DNA from: Trichoplax sp. H2
Taxonomy: Eukaryota; Placozoa; Uniplacotomia; Trichoplacea
Reading direction: 5' to 3'
NCBI GenBank assembly: GCA_003344405.1
Contig: NOWV01000066.1
Coordinates: 248,001 to 312,000, forward strand
DNA length: 64,000 nt
Shown here: piece after piece, positions 27,401 through 39,907 of the stretch
How the letters are laid out: each line of letters starts with the position of its first letter
Position numbering within the stretch: the stretch's first letter is position 1
Made by a program: the position numbers and the translations under genes
The notes under the pieces: generated by a model
The model's input: only the letters and a program-made list of their open reading frames with translations
Database searches by the model: none
Told to the model about the DNA's origin: nothing

Positions 27401-30400
27401 CATAGCAATACAAAATTCCGCTAAATTTAAAGCATTATCCATATTCACATCAGCCAACTTCCAAATTTTGCTCAATTCTTGTTTATCAAGTTTGGATTTT
27501 AAGAAATGATTTTTAGCAATTGCTCCAGAAACCAAACCCGTTTCGTCATCTTTTACTAACGTCAAAAATTGTTTCTCGTAAATATCACGTTGTTGCGATT
27601 TTATCTCCCATCTTGAATCATCGCGGTCTGCTTCTATCAATTTCGAGTTTTGGTTTGCGCTAGATGTTCGAGAGGTAGATTGAGAAATAGCGCCTTGTTG
27701 TTGCGTAACTGGTTGAGAGGATTCATTTTGAGACTGTTGAGTTTGATTCCCATTAGAAGAAGCAGTCAGTGGAAAATTTGCCCAACCTGGGTTCGCTTGT
27801 GAGGCTTGCGTAGAGTCAGATGATGTAAAATTAGCCCAATTACCTCCACTGTGTCCACTATTAGTAAAGATTTGACTATCAGTCATGGAACGAGAGGATT
27901 TAACCTCAATAGGAGACTGTGGAGGTGACATTGAAGGAGGCGAAGTCGTTTGTCCAGATCTTGATGAAAACGAAATATCGGTGCGCACAGAGGATGAAAT
28001 AACTTGATCTGAACGTTTACCAGATGTTGGTGGTGGAGGAATTAATGGTGCGGGTCGAGCTTTATTAACAGGCTCACTATCCGTTTTATCTTGGGCTACT
28101 TAAATTCAACACCAAAAGTATTTTTAGAATCTTTACAAAGTAAATAAATGGGTTGATCATCCCGCAGTCTATCAGTAGCTAATCAATGTAAACTATTAAT
28201 TATAACGTCTTTAAGCTACCACAACGGTACTCAATAACAACTTCTACAATCCAGCGATAGTCTAAATACAAACATTAATACATCGAAGTTCTTTTACCTT
28301 CGCTTAATACCGCTTGAACAATGCCTGGATCAATTGCAGCCAAAGGCGGAGCATTATCATCTGCAACAGTGGTCATACTATTAGCACTTAAATCTATTAT
28401 TTGTAATCGCTAAAAAAAGAAGAGATTGACGATTGTGCAGGGTATACGTATATCCTTCAGTACTGGCGCTCGATATTAAAATCACTAATTTACGAGTATT
28501 ACATAAGACAGAAAAGTGTGCAGTATATTAACAACGATGAGAACAGATTGTGATAATCTACCGTAAACACTATTTGAGAGCAATATAACATTACTCATAT
28601 CAATTGCAATTATTGATCAAGATTAAGTTAATCAAAAAATATGCGCTATAATAAAAGTACTTACTGGAATCGTAGCTTTCCAAGTCTAGATCATTTTGTG
28701 CCATAGCAATCAAACGTAAAACGATACTGAATTGACTTTGATTGAAAAAATGTAGTCTGTCAAAACCGCTTATTTGCAATATCTAAATTTGGATAGGCAA
28801 CAAAATATCATTTTACTTAGTATAAATAATTGAAAAGCATTGAAGTGTATTGTAGCTAGCAAGTCTTAACGCTGCCTTATCATGTGGGTAAGCGATTAAC
28901 TGGTCAAAATTGAATGGTAACTAATTTTTATACCCAATTGATCTATTCTATACCCTCGATGGGAATGCAAGTGCGTTGCTACTAGAGCGGGTGGCAAGTA
29001 ATTAATGTACCTTTCAAATGGAACTAAAGTTCTTTCAAATAGTTTTGAAGATTTGCTAAAATAGTATCATGTAGCGTTTATTGGCTTCCCTCCATTCCTA
29101 CCTACACAGACGCTACTGGATTAACCTTCAAACTACTATTGGATATTTAGTACTTGTAATGCGCAATGCTCAAGTACCAAGCGATTTAGCCAAGATTTCA
29201 ACAGCGCCTACGTAAAGTATTTCAGTTAAGTGTTGGAATAAGTCAATTTTATCATTACAGTCATCTCAGTTCTGCTGACGGGATTACCCAAATTTGTACT
29301 TGTTGTCCATGCCTGTATAGTACATGAATAGCATGTAACAGGAGATCATTTAACTTGGTGAGCTATGGATAATTATAATGGACTTTTTATCGTCCATTCT
29401 AAATTGCGTTATAGGATATCCATAAGTAGATAATTATTTCTTTTTAGACTTTGTAATTACTGTAATACATATCCGCAACAGTATTATAGTAATGGATTCT
29501 ATTGTTTACTTTTGGTTAAAATAAAATTCTAGTAGTAATTTTTTTTCTCATCCTTCATGAGTAGCAGGTCATGCTGTAGAAAGGCTCGATGGAAAACTTG
29601 GGTAGAGACAGCAGTACGGATTTCAGGAGGTATTTATCTAATACAGTACAGCAAGATCACAACATGATTATCCTGCTTTTCGAAATCCATGGTAATAAAA
29701 CACCTGGTATTATTATTATTATGTCTGTTTAATATGGTGCTAGACTGGTCATGAACAATCACAAGTATTATACGTTTTATTTTGTCCTTTTTTCTCTAAA
29801 TAGCTCTACTGCACTGTATAACGCTTTACGATCTCCTGAATTTGACATGGTCAATCATCAGTATGGTGTTTTGGGTAGTTATGTCAATCCACGACTTGGA
29901 TTCGATAAAGAATGTTTGTCTACGTCTACTTGTAGCCAGTATCGTTTTAGTTGGAGTTGTTTCATGCCAACTCTATAAATGGAATTAAAAGCTGCTAAAG
30001 TGGCATTTCTTGTAGTGTAGCAGTATAATCGAATTAGTGATAATTTCCAAATCTCAATTCAATTACAGATTACATCCTTTCCAAGTAGTACAGTAAAGTT
30101 GCAATTTCAATTTAGCGCACTCGAGATAGCCCATTTTGCAAGTACTGTAGAGGCACTTTCTATCGCTTTATGATTTTGCATTGATTAGGCATACACATCC
30201 ATGAGTGTACAATTAGTGTTGGGTTATGGCAACTGCAGGAATTGAATCGAAAACTACTCAACTGACACGTACTGTCTGTCTATATGCGTATAATTGAATT
30301 GATAATAATTTTTAAATCACGGTATGGTGTGCTCATTGTAGTGGCTAAAATTGAATTACAAGCTACCCAACTACCTCACTTCTAAGTAGTACAGTCGAGT

Positions 30401-32271
30401 TTTACTTCTCCTACGCGTATTTATTTATTTATTCATTTTGCAACATGCTACTATGTACAATGAGGATAAAAAGTGTTTCTCTTCAAGCTACTGAAGAGTA
30501 TGGTAAGGGTTGAAAATGATGGAGAAGTATAATCATGTTGGTAGACATGTTGATCCGACACAACTTTTGACCTGAAATGACCAACAATCCTGCCTCGCCC
30601 TGTTGACAGAATTGCAAGTATACTGTATTTACTTTTCAATTCATTATTGCACTTTGTGCACAAGGTTACGGGTAGGAATACTGGCATTTCACAGTTGAAA
30701 AGTGGCGGTCGATAGTGACTGTTGAAAATAAAAGAGCCAACTATCTGATAGTTGTTAGGCAAAGTTGGATGAAATTTGACATACTGTAACGCCATCTAGC
30801 AATGTACAATAAAGCGAAAATAGCATCATCGTTGCACTTGACTCATTTTACAACATGCTACTATGTACAATGGGGATCAAAAGTGCTACTCTTCAAGCTA
30901 CTGAAGAGTGTGGTAAGGGTTGAAAATGATGGATACGAACAATCATGTAAGTAGACATGTTGATCCGACACAACTTTTGACCTGAAATGACAAACAATCC
31001 TGCCTCCCCCTGTCGACGGAATTTCAAGTACACTGTATTTACTTTTCAATTAATTATTGCACATGGTGCACAAGGCTACGGGTAGCATTGAAATACTGGC
31101 ATTTCACAGTTGAAAAGTGGCGGTCGATAGCGATTGTTGAAAATAAAAGCGCCAACTATCTGACTTGCAAGGCAAAGTTGGTTGAAATTTGACATGCTGT
31201 AATGCCATCTAGCAATGTACAATAAAGTGAAAATAGCATCATCGTTGCACTTTACTCATTTTACAACATGTAAGTAGACTTGTTGATCCGACACAACTTT
31301 TGACCTGAAATGACCAACAATCCTGCCTCGCCCTGTCGACAGAATTGCAAGTATACTGTATTTATTTTTCAATAAATTATTGCAGTTCGAGCACAAGGCT
31401 ACGGGTAGGAATACTGGCATTTCACAGTTGAAAAGTGGCGGTCGATAGCGACTGTTGAAAATAAAAGCGCCAACTATCTGACTTGTAAGGCAAAGTTGGT
31501 TGAAAAATTTGACATACTGAAATGCTATCTAGCAATGTACAATAAAGTGAAAATAGCATGATGGCAAAGCAAATGGCACTGCATGGATTCAAGTGTAAAT
31601 CTGACCACTGTTTGATATGGCGGTATACTCGTATGTAGAAGCGATACAATTGGGTAAGCAAAGTCATGACATGCTATGACGATGTGTACAGTAGAATGGA
31701 GAATGGAGTAGAGTTTGCAAAGTGAGAAAGTCAATCCTACGCGTCATGAGTAAACAGTTACTGCCTACGAGTCTCCATGTTGGTTGCAATTTAGGATTAA
31801 GATGGGTCTAGACAATCTAGTGTACCTATGTAAAAAATGTCCAAATAATTGAAAGGCTGTTTACGCGTAGACAAATTGATGGTGCTTGCAGCAAGTGAAA
31901 GACATTGCCTACTGCTGTGGAGTAGTGCAGCGTCAGTACGATCAAGCTACAATTTCCATTTACATAAATGATGCATGCCAATTTCAAGGCGTCCATGAAG
32001 GATTGAAACAAGTTGACGGTGATGATGGTAATTGAGTTGAACGGCTCATTGCCATCGTACTTGAGCATGATTGTTGGTGATTTTATGGTTGTCATCAAGT
32101 AGACTACGAAAGCAATCATCATCTTACCTTGGCGGCCATATTATCATCCAGTCCAGCTGCTTTGATAAAACTTTTGACTCGTTCACTTTGAATTTGGCTA
32201 AGATTATCAATGTCTAGCCGTTCAAAAATTTCACCGTAACTTTGCGATTCAATCAAAGAGAGAGGCATCAT
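24488..32271 (-). CDS. RalBP1-associated EH-domain protein (REPS1/2-like)
   Basis: Exons on the minus strand: 32128-32271 (start), 28665-28756, 28298-28393, 27331-28095, 26885-27243, 26410-26643, 26127-26205, 25913-26040, 25500-25724, 25222-25294, 25040-25095, 24837-24937, 24662-24761 and 24488-24559 (stop). Phases agree throughout, except that one small exon is missing between the first two. REPS proteins are clathrin-coat adaptors that bind NPF peptides and RalBP1. Here a first EH domain spans exon 1 (SYGEIFERLDIDNLSQ) and exon 2 (NQSQFSIVLRLIAMAQ). A second is complete in exon 27331-28095, with SKIWKLAD and the calcium-loop-like DVNMDNALNLAEF. A Pro/Ser/Gln-rich middle includes ADPFALELP (DPF, an AP2-binding type motif). 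A C-terminal coiled coil, ENNLLLSRMNADLEMQLK, matches the RalBP1-binding end of REPS1 rather than EPS15, which has three EH domains. The product is about 850 residues. Confidence 0.88.
28757..32127 (-). other. Large first intron of the REPS-like gene
   Basis: This 3.4-kb interval is far longer than the other introns in the window and is mostly repeat sequence. Exon 1 ends in phase 0 (AAK) and the next visible exon starts in phase 2 (LHFFNQSQF). An exon of length 2 modulo 3, covering about 9-14 residues of the first EH domain, must therefore lie inside. I could not identify it by eye. A plus-strand frame at 29751-29978 lacks any family signature. Confidence 0.6.
30434..31562. repeat. Three tandem copies of a ~410-bp repeat
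   Basis: The units start at 30434, 30844 and 31257 with cattttacaacatg or cattttgcaacatg and are about 90 percent alike. Each contains ttgatccgacacaacttttg, ttcacagttgaaaagtggcg and gccatctagcaatgtacaat. The third unit lacks about 107 bp after its first 20 bp, with the short word acatg/tcatg at the break. The array sits inside the first intron of the REPS-like gene. The high identity means recent amplification. Confidence 0.9.
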
Positions 32272-33060
32272 TTTGGCGTCGGCAATTTTCACCCAACAAC
32301 AAACACTTTCAAAACAGTCTAGGCTAACGATTGCAGATGGTATGGTAGTCGATGGTAGAAAGAGCGTAAGATAGGTGGATCAAATTGTTCTTGTCCAGTG
32401 TTTGATCTAGTAATCCTCCTGTCTACTCCGGTATAGCCAATCAAGTCTGCAATTAGTATGGCAAAAACGCTCGACAATGGACGCCAACACTCTTCTTCCA
32501 GTCCCAACTTACACGATGGACAGGCCACTTTTAACGATTTCCACTGTCATGGACTAATATACTACGACAGAACGATTGTCATTAACAGTATAGCATCATC
32601 CATTGGCTAAACTAGGTCCACTAACTTGATTGAAGATGTCTACAGTAAATTAACAAGGCCAAATCCAATTGCAAATGGTCAATTTCCACGTTCAAGGGAG
32701 GATGCTCTTTCCAGCTTGGATGGCAATTTTCCTACCATTAGCTTGATCTTGCCACTCGATTGCTTTGCGCTAGTCAATGCAACCAATGGTGCGGTGGTGT
32801 TTGCTACTGTCGTGGTTGCATAGTGCAGTCTCTTTTTTCCAGTACTATGTACTGTAGCAAGGGGAGCGGGCCCGGTACAACCGGTAGACTACAGTGTACA
32901 GTACTTCCAAACAGGAATGACGTCACTTGGACTGTGTACTTGACAGTGTACAGTGTACAGTGCTGCTGTACGTACAGGGTATTGTACAGTACAGTACTGT
33001 ACTGGACTGGACTGTGGCATCTTGGACTCTACTGTACAGTACTTTTAACTGCCAGCACGA
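32272..33060. other. Upstream region of the REPS-like gene
   Basis: The minus-strand REPS gene must be driven from here. A plus-strand open frame at 32626-32823 and a minus one at 32319-32528 have no recognisable motif. From about 32840 rightwards the sequence becomes rich in tacagtac/gtactgtac words and leads into the minisatellite island. Confidence 0.4.
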
Positions 33061-34350
33061 CAGACTAGACTAGGAAATGGAAACACTTTTTCACCTCTTC
33101 AAGCCCGGGTTAAGAAATCACTTTAGTTTGCAACATACTATCGATGGCAAAGTACTTTAGCATGATAGCGTTGAAAAGAGTGCTGTGCTCGTCATAGAAA
33201 CCCAAGGCAAAATCATCCTCGCCAATTTTTTCTCTCCACGGCGCGTGTGCTGTACAGTGTACAGTACAGAACCACCGTACTGTACACTGTACACTCCTGA
33301 CGTAACAGTGACACTTCATCCTACACTACTGTAGTTTGTAGTTCAGTAGGGAGGGGAATTTTCTCTTGAGGGTTGTACAGTATGTGTACACTCTATACTA
33401 TACACATAGAACATACTGACACGGTAGACTAAGTGCCAAGCAAGGTCAATTTTCTCTTCAATTGTAGTTCAGTAGGGAGGGGAATTTTCTCTTGAGGGTT
33501 CTATCATACAGTGCATAGTACACTATACACATAGAACATGCTGACACTGGTCTGACAATTTTCTCTTTAGCAGTCCATGGTACAGTACAATGGTACAGTA
33601 CAATGTACTGTACACATAGAGCATACTGACACTGTAGACTAAGTGCCAAGTACTGTAAGATCAATTTTCTCTTCAGCAGTCCATGGTACAGTACAATGTA
33701 CTGTACACAGAGACCATACTGACACTGTACTGTACTGTATGTACTGTAGACTGAGTGCTAAGCAAGGTCAATTTTCTCTTCAGCAGTCCATGATATAGTA
33801 CTGTACACTGTACTACATGTACAGTACAGTACAGTATTGCACATTTGTACTGTACTGTACTGTACTGTAGAATATACTGACACTGTAGACTAAGTGCCAA
33901 GCAAGGTCAATTTTCTCTTCAGCAGTCCATGGTACAGTACAATGTACTGTACATAGAGACCATACTGACACTGTATGTACTGTACACTGTACAGTGTACT
34001 GTACAGTACACTCTACAGTACAGTACTGTACTGTATGTGTACAGTGTACAGTACAGTACAAATGTACAATACTGTATACTGACACTGTAGACGAAGTGCC
34101 AAGCAAGGTCACATTTTCTCTTCAGCAGTCCATGGTACAGTACAATGTACTGTACATAGAGACCATACTGACACTGTATGTACTGTACAGTACAGTACAG
34201 TACTGTACAGTAAGTGCTAAGCAAGGTCAATTTTCTCTTTAGCAGTACAGTACAACACTGTACAGTACAGTAGTGTATTGTAACCCCACTACAGTACTAT
34301 GTACTGTACTCAGAGAACATAACAACACTGTAGACGAAGTGCCTAGCAAG
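33060..34350. repeat. GTAC-rich minisatellite island
   Basis: Units of roughly 100-200 bp repeat a conserved block, gtgccaagcaaggtcaattt then tctcttcagcagtccatgg. This is followed by variable lengths of gtactgtacagtacagtac, then cataga(g/c)accatactgacactgta. The block recurs near 33435, 33550, 33655, 33765, 33900, 34105, 34225 and 34340. The spacer is almost entirely alternating palindromic ctgtac/gtacag words and can fold on itself. Long overlapping frames on both strands (TVQYCTV-type translations) result from the low stop density and are not genes. Confidence 0.85.
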
Positions 34351-34671
34351 GTCTTGCTTCCTGTTCCACTCAACTGGGAGAAGATCAACTTGGAAAAAAA
34401 AATTGGCTACTCATTAGCCATCAATCCACTCAAAACTTACTGCTGCTGCCCAAAATTGTAATACTCAAACCAACACTTCAAATCAACTAATAGTATCTTA
34501 CAGCGATAGCATCATTTTAAACAATCCTAATCGACGTATGTGTATTCTACTGTTGGAGTGTAGCATCTTGCTTTGGCTTCGAGTTGAAGCTGTAGAAACT
34601 GCTCAAGCTGCCATTTTTATTCATTGATTCAAAATACAGACCATTTCAATCTATGTAAAGTCATTGTATCA

Positions 34672-35119
34672 TGCAAGAAACAGCTGTAAAGTCCATTGCA
34701 TGTTAGCTTAACCAACCATTGGGATTGAAAACGCGCTGATTGTATAATGTACATGCTAGTAGTTAGTCGATTGTCATCATGGATCGCCTATTAGTGACAA
34801 TACTTTCTCATACAGTGTACGTGTATTATTCAATCCATTTGCAAGAAACAGCTGTAAAGTCCATTGCATGTTAGCTTAACCAACCATTGGGATTGAAAAC
34901 GCGCTGATTGTATAATGTACATGCTAGTAGGTATTATTCAATCCGTTTGCAAGAAACAGCTGTAAAGTCCATTGCATGTAAGCTTAACCAACCATTGGGA
35001 TTGAAAACGCGCTGATTGTATAATGTACATGCTAGTAGCTAGTTGATTGTCATCGTGGATCGCCTATTAGTGACAATACTTTCTCATACAGTGTACGTGT
35101 ATTATTCAATCCGTTTGCA
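34672..35119. repeat. Tandem repeat, 91-bp core in three copies
   Basis: The core starts tgcaagaaacagctgtaaag and ends aatgtacatgctagtag. Copies begin at 34672, 34840 and 34949 and are nearly identical. The first and third are followed by a further ~75 bp (ttgtcatc, tggatcgcctattagtgaca, catacagtgtacgtgtatta). The middle copy lacks that part and joins straight to gtattattcaatccg. The near identity suggests unequal exchange or slippage in recent time. Confidence 0.9.
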
Positions 35120-35273
35120 CTGTGCAACCTTTGTTTATTGACGTGTGCAAGCGTTTCCAGGATGGAGTAACTTGTACAATATCTTCCTTCCTATTGAATA
35201 TTGAAATACTATTTTTCTATCCTCTTAGAGCCATTGACGAGCCAGTACAACGTTGTGGTTGTAAATTGGAGAA

Positions 35274-37137
35274 ATGAGTGCTTTATATCGTTTAATTATC
35301 ACTCGCTTAGATCCTTTGGTCCCCAGTCGTTACCAAACTTTTTGGAATCACCCTGCAGGTAAACTCCCCCAAAATACACAACATGACTGACTACAAATGA
35401 CGTTTATACAACTTCGATAACTTATCATATCATGAATTTCAGTCCAAATCAAGTTAGTATTTGCTTGATGCCTTCCCCAACTGCCATAAGCTTCGTACAA
35501 ACTGCTAGTTATCAAATGCTTTCTTTTGCTACACGCACCCTTTTATATGGTAGTATCATGCATCATCTCGTTGGCAGACTCTGATTATTATCCACTCGCT
35601 TATCCAATAACTTGGTCATTTATTTTATAAAGTATCCAAGTTAGCGTACAGTGGATCGCTGATTCAAGATTTGACTTAGTATCAGATTCCATATTGTATC
35701 CCCAACTTTATCGTAACTACGCGTAGATAGAGTTTGAAAGTATCGCCAGTCTATCTACAGTATGCGTATCAATCATAATCGTTCCATTTTCAGTGCATTT
35801 CCTTTCCTAAATACAGTTAATAACAAGCTATGCTCCATCTGAATAAATCAATTCTTGTCAGCAGTGATGCTGTTGCTGGATTGTTTATGCGAGACAGCAA
35901 CCAGTAGATTGATTGAAAGTTGCTAGCGTAGACATTGGTATGTGGATTCATTCTAAACTTACAAAACGTAAATCATTGACTTGCAAAGCAATAACCACTT
36001 CATTGAATATCTGCCTTTACGAGTATGTTATGAAATGTGCACTTACGAGTCTATGTAACTATCAAGATTTCTATTAACCTAAAACTCTTTGTTTCAACAG
36101 GACCGAAAACCGTTCATTTCTGGGCACCAACTGTCAAATGGGTATTGCATTTAATTAATACGCAGTAATAAGGAATAACCTTGCATGCCGAATAGATAAT
36201 CTAAGCTACTTGTTAAACTGTGCTGTAATCATAAAGTACTTGTATTAGATTATTATGTTGCCATTTCAAACCTTATTAACCTTTGATGGAAAAAAACGTG
36301 GCCTGTGCCATATATGGATTGTAGTATAGCGTCTGCTACTGCAAGTTTCTCTTCGCTCGCGCCAATGATGAACATATTTTTCCCAAAATTATAGTTGATT
36401 TTGCTTGCACGCCACTATTCAATGGTATGCAAGTTCGAGAATGCATTGACTTGTACACAAATAGACTGCGGGCAATTACAACACCTGCAACGTCTTTCCA
36501 ATGATAAAATGAAATTGGATAGGAATAGCCTGTACTTTAATGCCGAATAGATGCTGCACCTACATTACAAATAGCTACATACTGTAACCTACCTTCCTAC
36601 CATGACTTCATTGATATTCCATTAAGAAAGGAAATATCCAATTTTTTCCTTCTGTAATAGGCCTTAGTGATTGCCGGCTTAGCCGATATGGCAAGACCTC
36701 CAGAGAAGCTTAGTGTTCGACAAAGCGGAGCTCTTGCTGCAACCGGGTGCATTTGGGCTCGTTATTGCTTGGTGATCATACCGAAAAATTATTACTTATT
36801 CAGTGTTAATATGTTTCTTGGCACCACTGGCTTCATTCAATTGACTCGCATTTATTTGTAAGTATCAAGATATCCATGTCTTGCCATGACATCCGCTGTC
36901 TAATTGATGTTGTGTAATAAAATACTTTCACAAATGGTTGTCCACACTTACAGCATTACTTTTCATAAATTGACTAATTTCTTTAGTCCTACAGTCTAAT
37001 TTTGTATGTGTAATTATCCTACGTTGTACAGTTTATACTTATGTCTCCGCTATTCTTCTAATTGTAGACACCAAAAATCGCTCAACGCGGAACAAATAGC
37101 AACTAATACGCCTGCAATTGAAGATGCGAAAAATTAA
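35274..37137 (+). CDS. MPC2: Mitochondrial pyruvate carrier subunit 2
   Basis: Four exons, 35274-35358, 36101-36141, 36661-36857 and 37068-37137, give 130 residues with consistent phases. MPC2 pairs with MPC1 in the inner mitochondrial membrane to import pyruvate. The protein reads LDPLVPSRYQTFWNHPAG, then PKTVHFWAPTVKW, then ALVIAGLADMARPPEKLS. It continues with CIWARYCLVIIPKNYYLFSV and FLGTTGFIQLTRIYL, each matching the MPC family over its membrane segments. ADMARPPEKLS and RYCLVIIPKN are the clearest signatures. The last exon gives a hydrophilic tail ending IEDAKN. Length agrees with the 127 residues of the human protein. MPC1 is not in the window. Confidence 0.95.
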
Positions 37138-38110
37138 CAGCTTGATATTCCAAGTGATCTACTACATGTACTAAGAACAAATACCATAATTCTATACCGC
37201 ACCAGTGATCTTTTTCAACGCATACTGATATTTAAACAAAACAGAGCGATAATGGCAAATTGGTAATAGCATAATGATGGTATCTATTTTCTACTTTTAA
37301 CAGCAAACAAGATAATAGCGCCATCAACAGTGATCGATGTCAATAGAATACGCTAATTCAGACAGTTGATCCCTTACTTGTAGGCTATGACTTTTATGGA
37401 TGATATTATGATAGCAAGTTGTTAATTGACTATGCCTCTACTACGTAAGCAGCTTGTGAGATAGCCTAAAAATCGATTTTATTATTAGAGTAAAGGAATT
37501 GAATAAAAATTGCAATACGTGTATAAGCGATAGCATGGTTACGCCACTTTGGTGTTGTGTCTATTTAAATTCAAATCACCTTACAAGATTGTTGGCGATG
37601 TAGTAGATTGTAGAATTTTGCAGTTGGTGCCTCATTATACTTTCTGTAAAATGGACTTCTTTCACACAAGGCATGTCATTTCAATGACCACTTATGAACT
37701 AATTTGATGACCGTGATTTCGGTTAGCATTCTCGGACGATTTTAAAACAGACTTGATAACCTGCACTTGTAAATTAAAATGAATAACAGTCTTTCTCCTT
37801 AAATTCATTATCATGGAAAAGAAAGATTTGGACATTTTTCTAAGCATTTTATGTATAGAGCAACGGAGAAGCATTAGATGCATTTTATCACCCTATCATA
37901 TTAACAGGCATTAGTACTTCTAAGTCTATGACAGCTATAGGATCTGTACTATGCAAATTCAAGTGCAGTAGTGGCATTAGTTTAAACTGATCTAAAATAA
38001 TAAATATTCTACTAGCTTAGTTCAGAAAGATGGCATACTAGTATTTACTTTAACTTTTATCCCAACAATTGTTGAGTAAAAAATACAACGGTTCGAAACT
38101 ATGGAGTAGC
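37138..38110. other. Gene-free stretch 3' of MPC2
   Basis: No supported exon on either strand. The start should hold the MPC2 3' untranslated region. A 63-codon minus-strand frame at 37692-37883 has no motif or splice context. Confidence 0.4.
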
Positions 38111-38480
38111 AATAAGTAAAGTACTGCAACAACGATAAAGATTGAATTAATATTTGCTGGATGCAACTCTTTGTATGTATAGCGATACACCAATGTCGAT
38201 TGTTCATGCACGACTTTAGGTCATTTTTTTACATATACGAGATATGCACTTATGCCGGCTGTGGTTGCACAACTTCAGTCATTAAGCAATATCACATGCC
38301 AACAAGTAAAGCACCGCAACGGTGAAGAAAGTTGAACTAATATTTGCACTCTACAATACAATACTCTACATGGATAAGAAATATATGTACATCCATGTTG
38401 ACTGTTTTTAGACAATTCTAGTTATTGAGTTGCAAGTGGCAACAAGAACTGCAACGGTGAAGAAGGTTGAATTGATGTTT
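38110..38480. repeat. Diverged short tandem units
   Basis: The phrase (gcaacggtgaagaa or gcaacaacgataaa) followed by (g)ttgaattaatatttgc recurs near 38123, 38318 and 38450. Each time it follows an aagtaaagcac- or aacaagaac-type word. The spacing is uneven, about 130-195 bp, and the units are degraded. Confidence 0.5.
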
Positions 38481-38667
38481 TCAACATACCCTACAGTCAG
38501 TCTGTGACGACAAGCTTATTCTGCAATCACAGAAAAGTTATTGTAGGTTTACAATCTTTCACGATGCTCTGGAGTATTAAGTAATCTACATATTGGATTG
38601 GAAATACGCTAAACGGGCGATCGTCTATTATGGGAGTCCTGGAAAAAGTTCATCGTGTGAACGTACC

Positions 38668-39570
38668 TTAAGGTGTACAATTTTAAAATACAAGTTAGCT
38701 GTTCTTGCATGGCTTCAGTAAGAATCGATGATTGCACTACTTAGCATGTGGCGACAGGCTTAAAGTAATACGCGTATAGAATTATTTAATATCTACAGTT
38801 AACGAATACGCAGAATTAGCTCAAGGGCTCTATGAGTAGCTCAACACGAAAGGGTATACTTGCAGACGTTTCTTTCAATTTACATATAATGTATTTGAGC
38901 TAAGTATTAGAACATTTCATTGCATAAGTCCTATGCAATATCCTACTGCGCAACCAGAAAAAGACTTGCAACGGCTGACTATGCAATACTTTGCAATCTC
39001 TTCCACTGAAAATATCATCAACAGACGATTGCACACTGTATCAAGGTGTACAATTTTAAATACAAGTTAGCTGTTCTTGTACGGCTTCAGCAAGAATCGA
39101 TGATTGCACTACTTAGCATGTAGCGACAGGTATACTTGCAGACGTTTCTTTTATTTACATATAATGTATTTGAGCGAAGTATTAGAACATTTGATTGCAC
39201 AAGTCCTATGCAATATAATACTGCGCAACCAGAAAAAGACTTGCAACGGCTGACTATGCAATACTTTGCAATCTCTTCCACTGAAAATATCGTCAATAGA
39301 CGATTGCACACTGTATCAAGGTGTACAATTTTAAATACAAGTTAACTGTTCTTGCACGGCTTCAGCAAGAATCGATGATTGCACTACTTAGCATGTGGCG
39401 ACAGGTATACTCGCAGACGTTTCTTTTATTTATGTATAATCTATTTGAGCTAAGTATTAGAACATTTCATGGCATAAGTCCTATGCAATATCCTACTGTG
39501 AAATCAGAAAAAAAAGACTAGCAACGGCTGACTATGCAATACTTTGCAATCTCTTCCACTGAAAATATCA
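38668..39570. repeat. Three tandem copies of a ~275-bp repeat
   Basis: Units begin at about 38670, 39043 and 39318 with aaggtgtacaattttaaata. They contain gcaagaatcgatgattgcac, gcagacgtttctttta and gcaacggctgactatgcaat in fixed order. The first unit holds an extra ~98 bp after ggcgacagg. Identity is over 90 percent. Short frames on both strands inside the units are by-products. Confidence 0.9.
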
Positions 39571-39907
39571 TACTCGTCATCCAGTTTGGGTTGGGGAAAC
39601 CAATAAAGGACTCTGCTCTATTTAGAACTATATTGTAGATAGATACGTATGTATGTTGACTGTTCTTGTACACCTTCTGCCATTAAACAGCAGCCAGTAA
39701 AGTATTACTATCAAATAAGCCATTGACTACTCGATCTTTCATAGTTTATGATGGAAGCAAAAACGCGCAATGGCGGCAACATCCCTTAAAAAAGGGAAGA
39801 GAATTCAACATGCAATATCTGACTGGACATTATACCAATGCCTGATTCAGCAAGCGATTGGCTGAACATCATGATAGTAGTACCAGTCCCTGCTTATACA
39901 GCCTAGA

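Noticed and set aside
29009-29058. Candidate missing REPS exon reading KSSKLFERTLVPFE
   Set aside because: Its donor phase fits the next exon, but its acceptor phase does not fit exon 1 and the residues do not resemble the EH domain at that place.
29751-29978. 75-codon frame in the REPS intron
   Set aside because: It has no family signature, lies antisense in an intron and shows no partner exon.
33458-34242. Six open frames of 68-103 codons rich in Tyr, Cys, Thr and Val
   Set aside because: They are translations of the repetitive gtactgtac spacer on both strands, which lacks stops in several frames.
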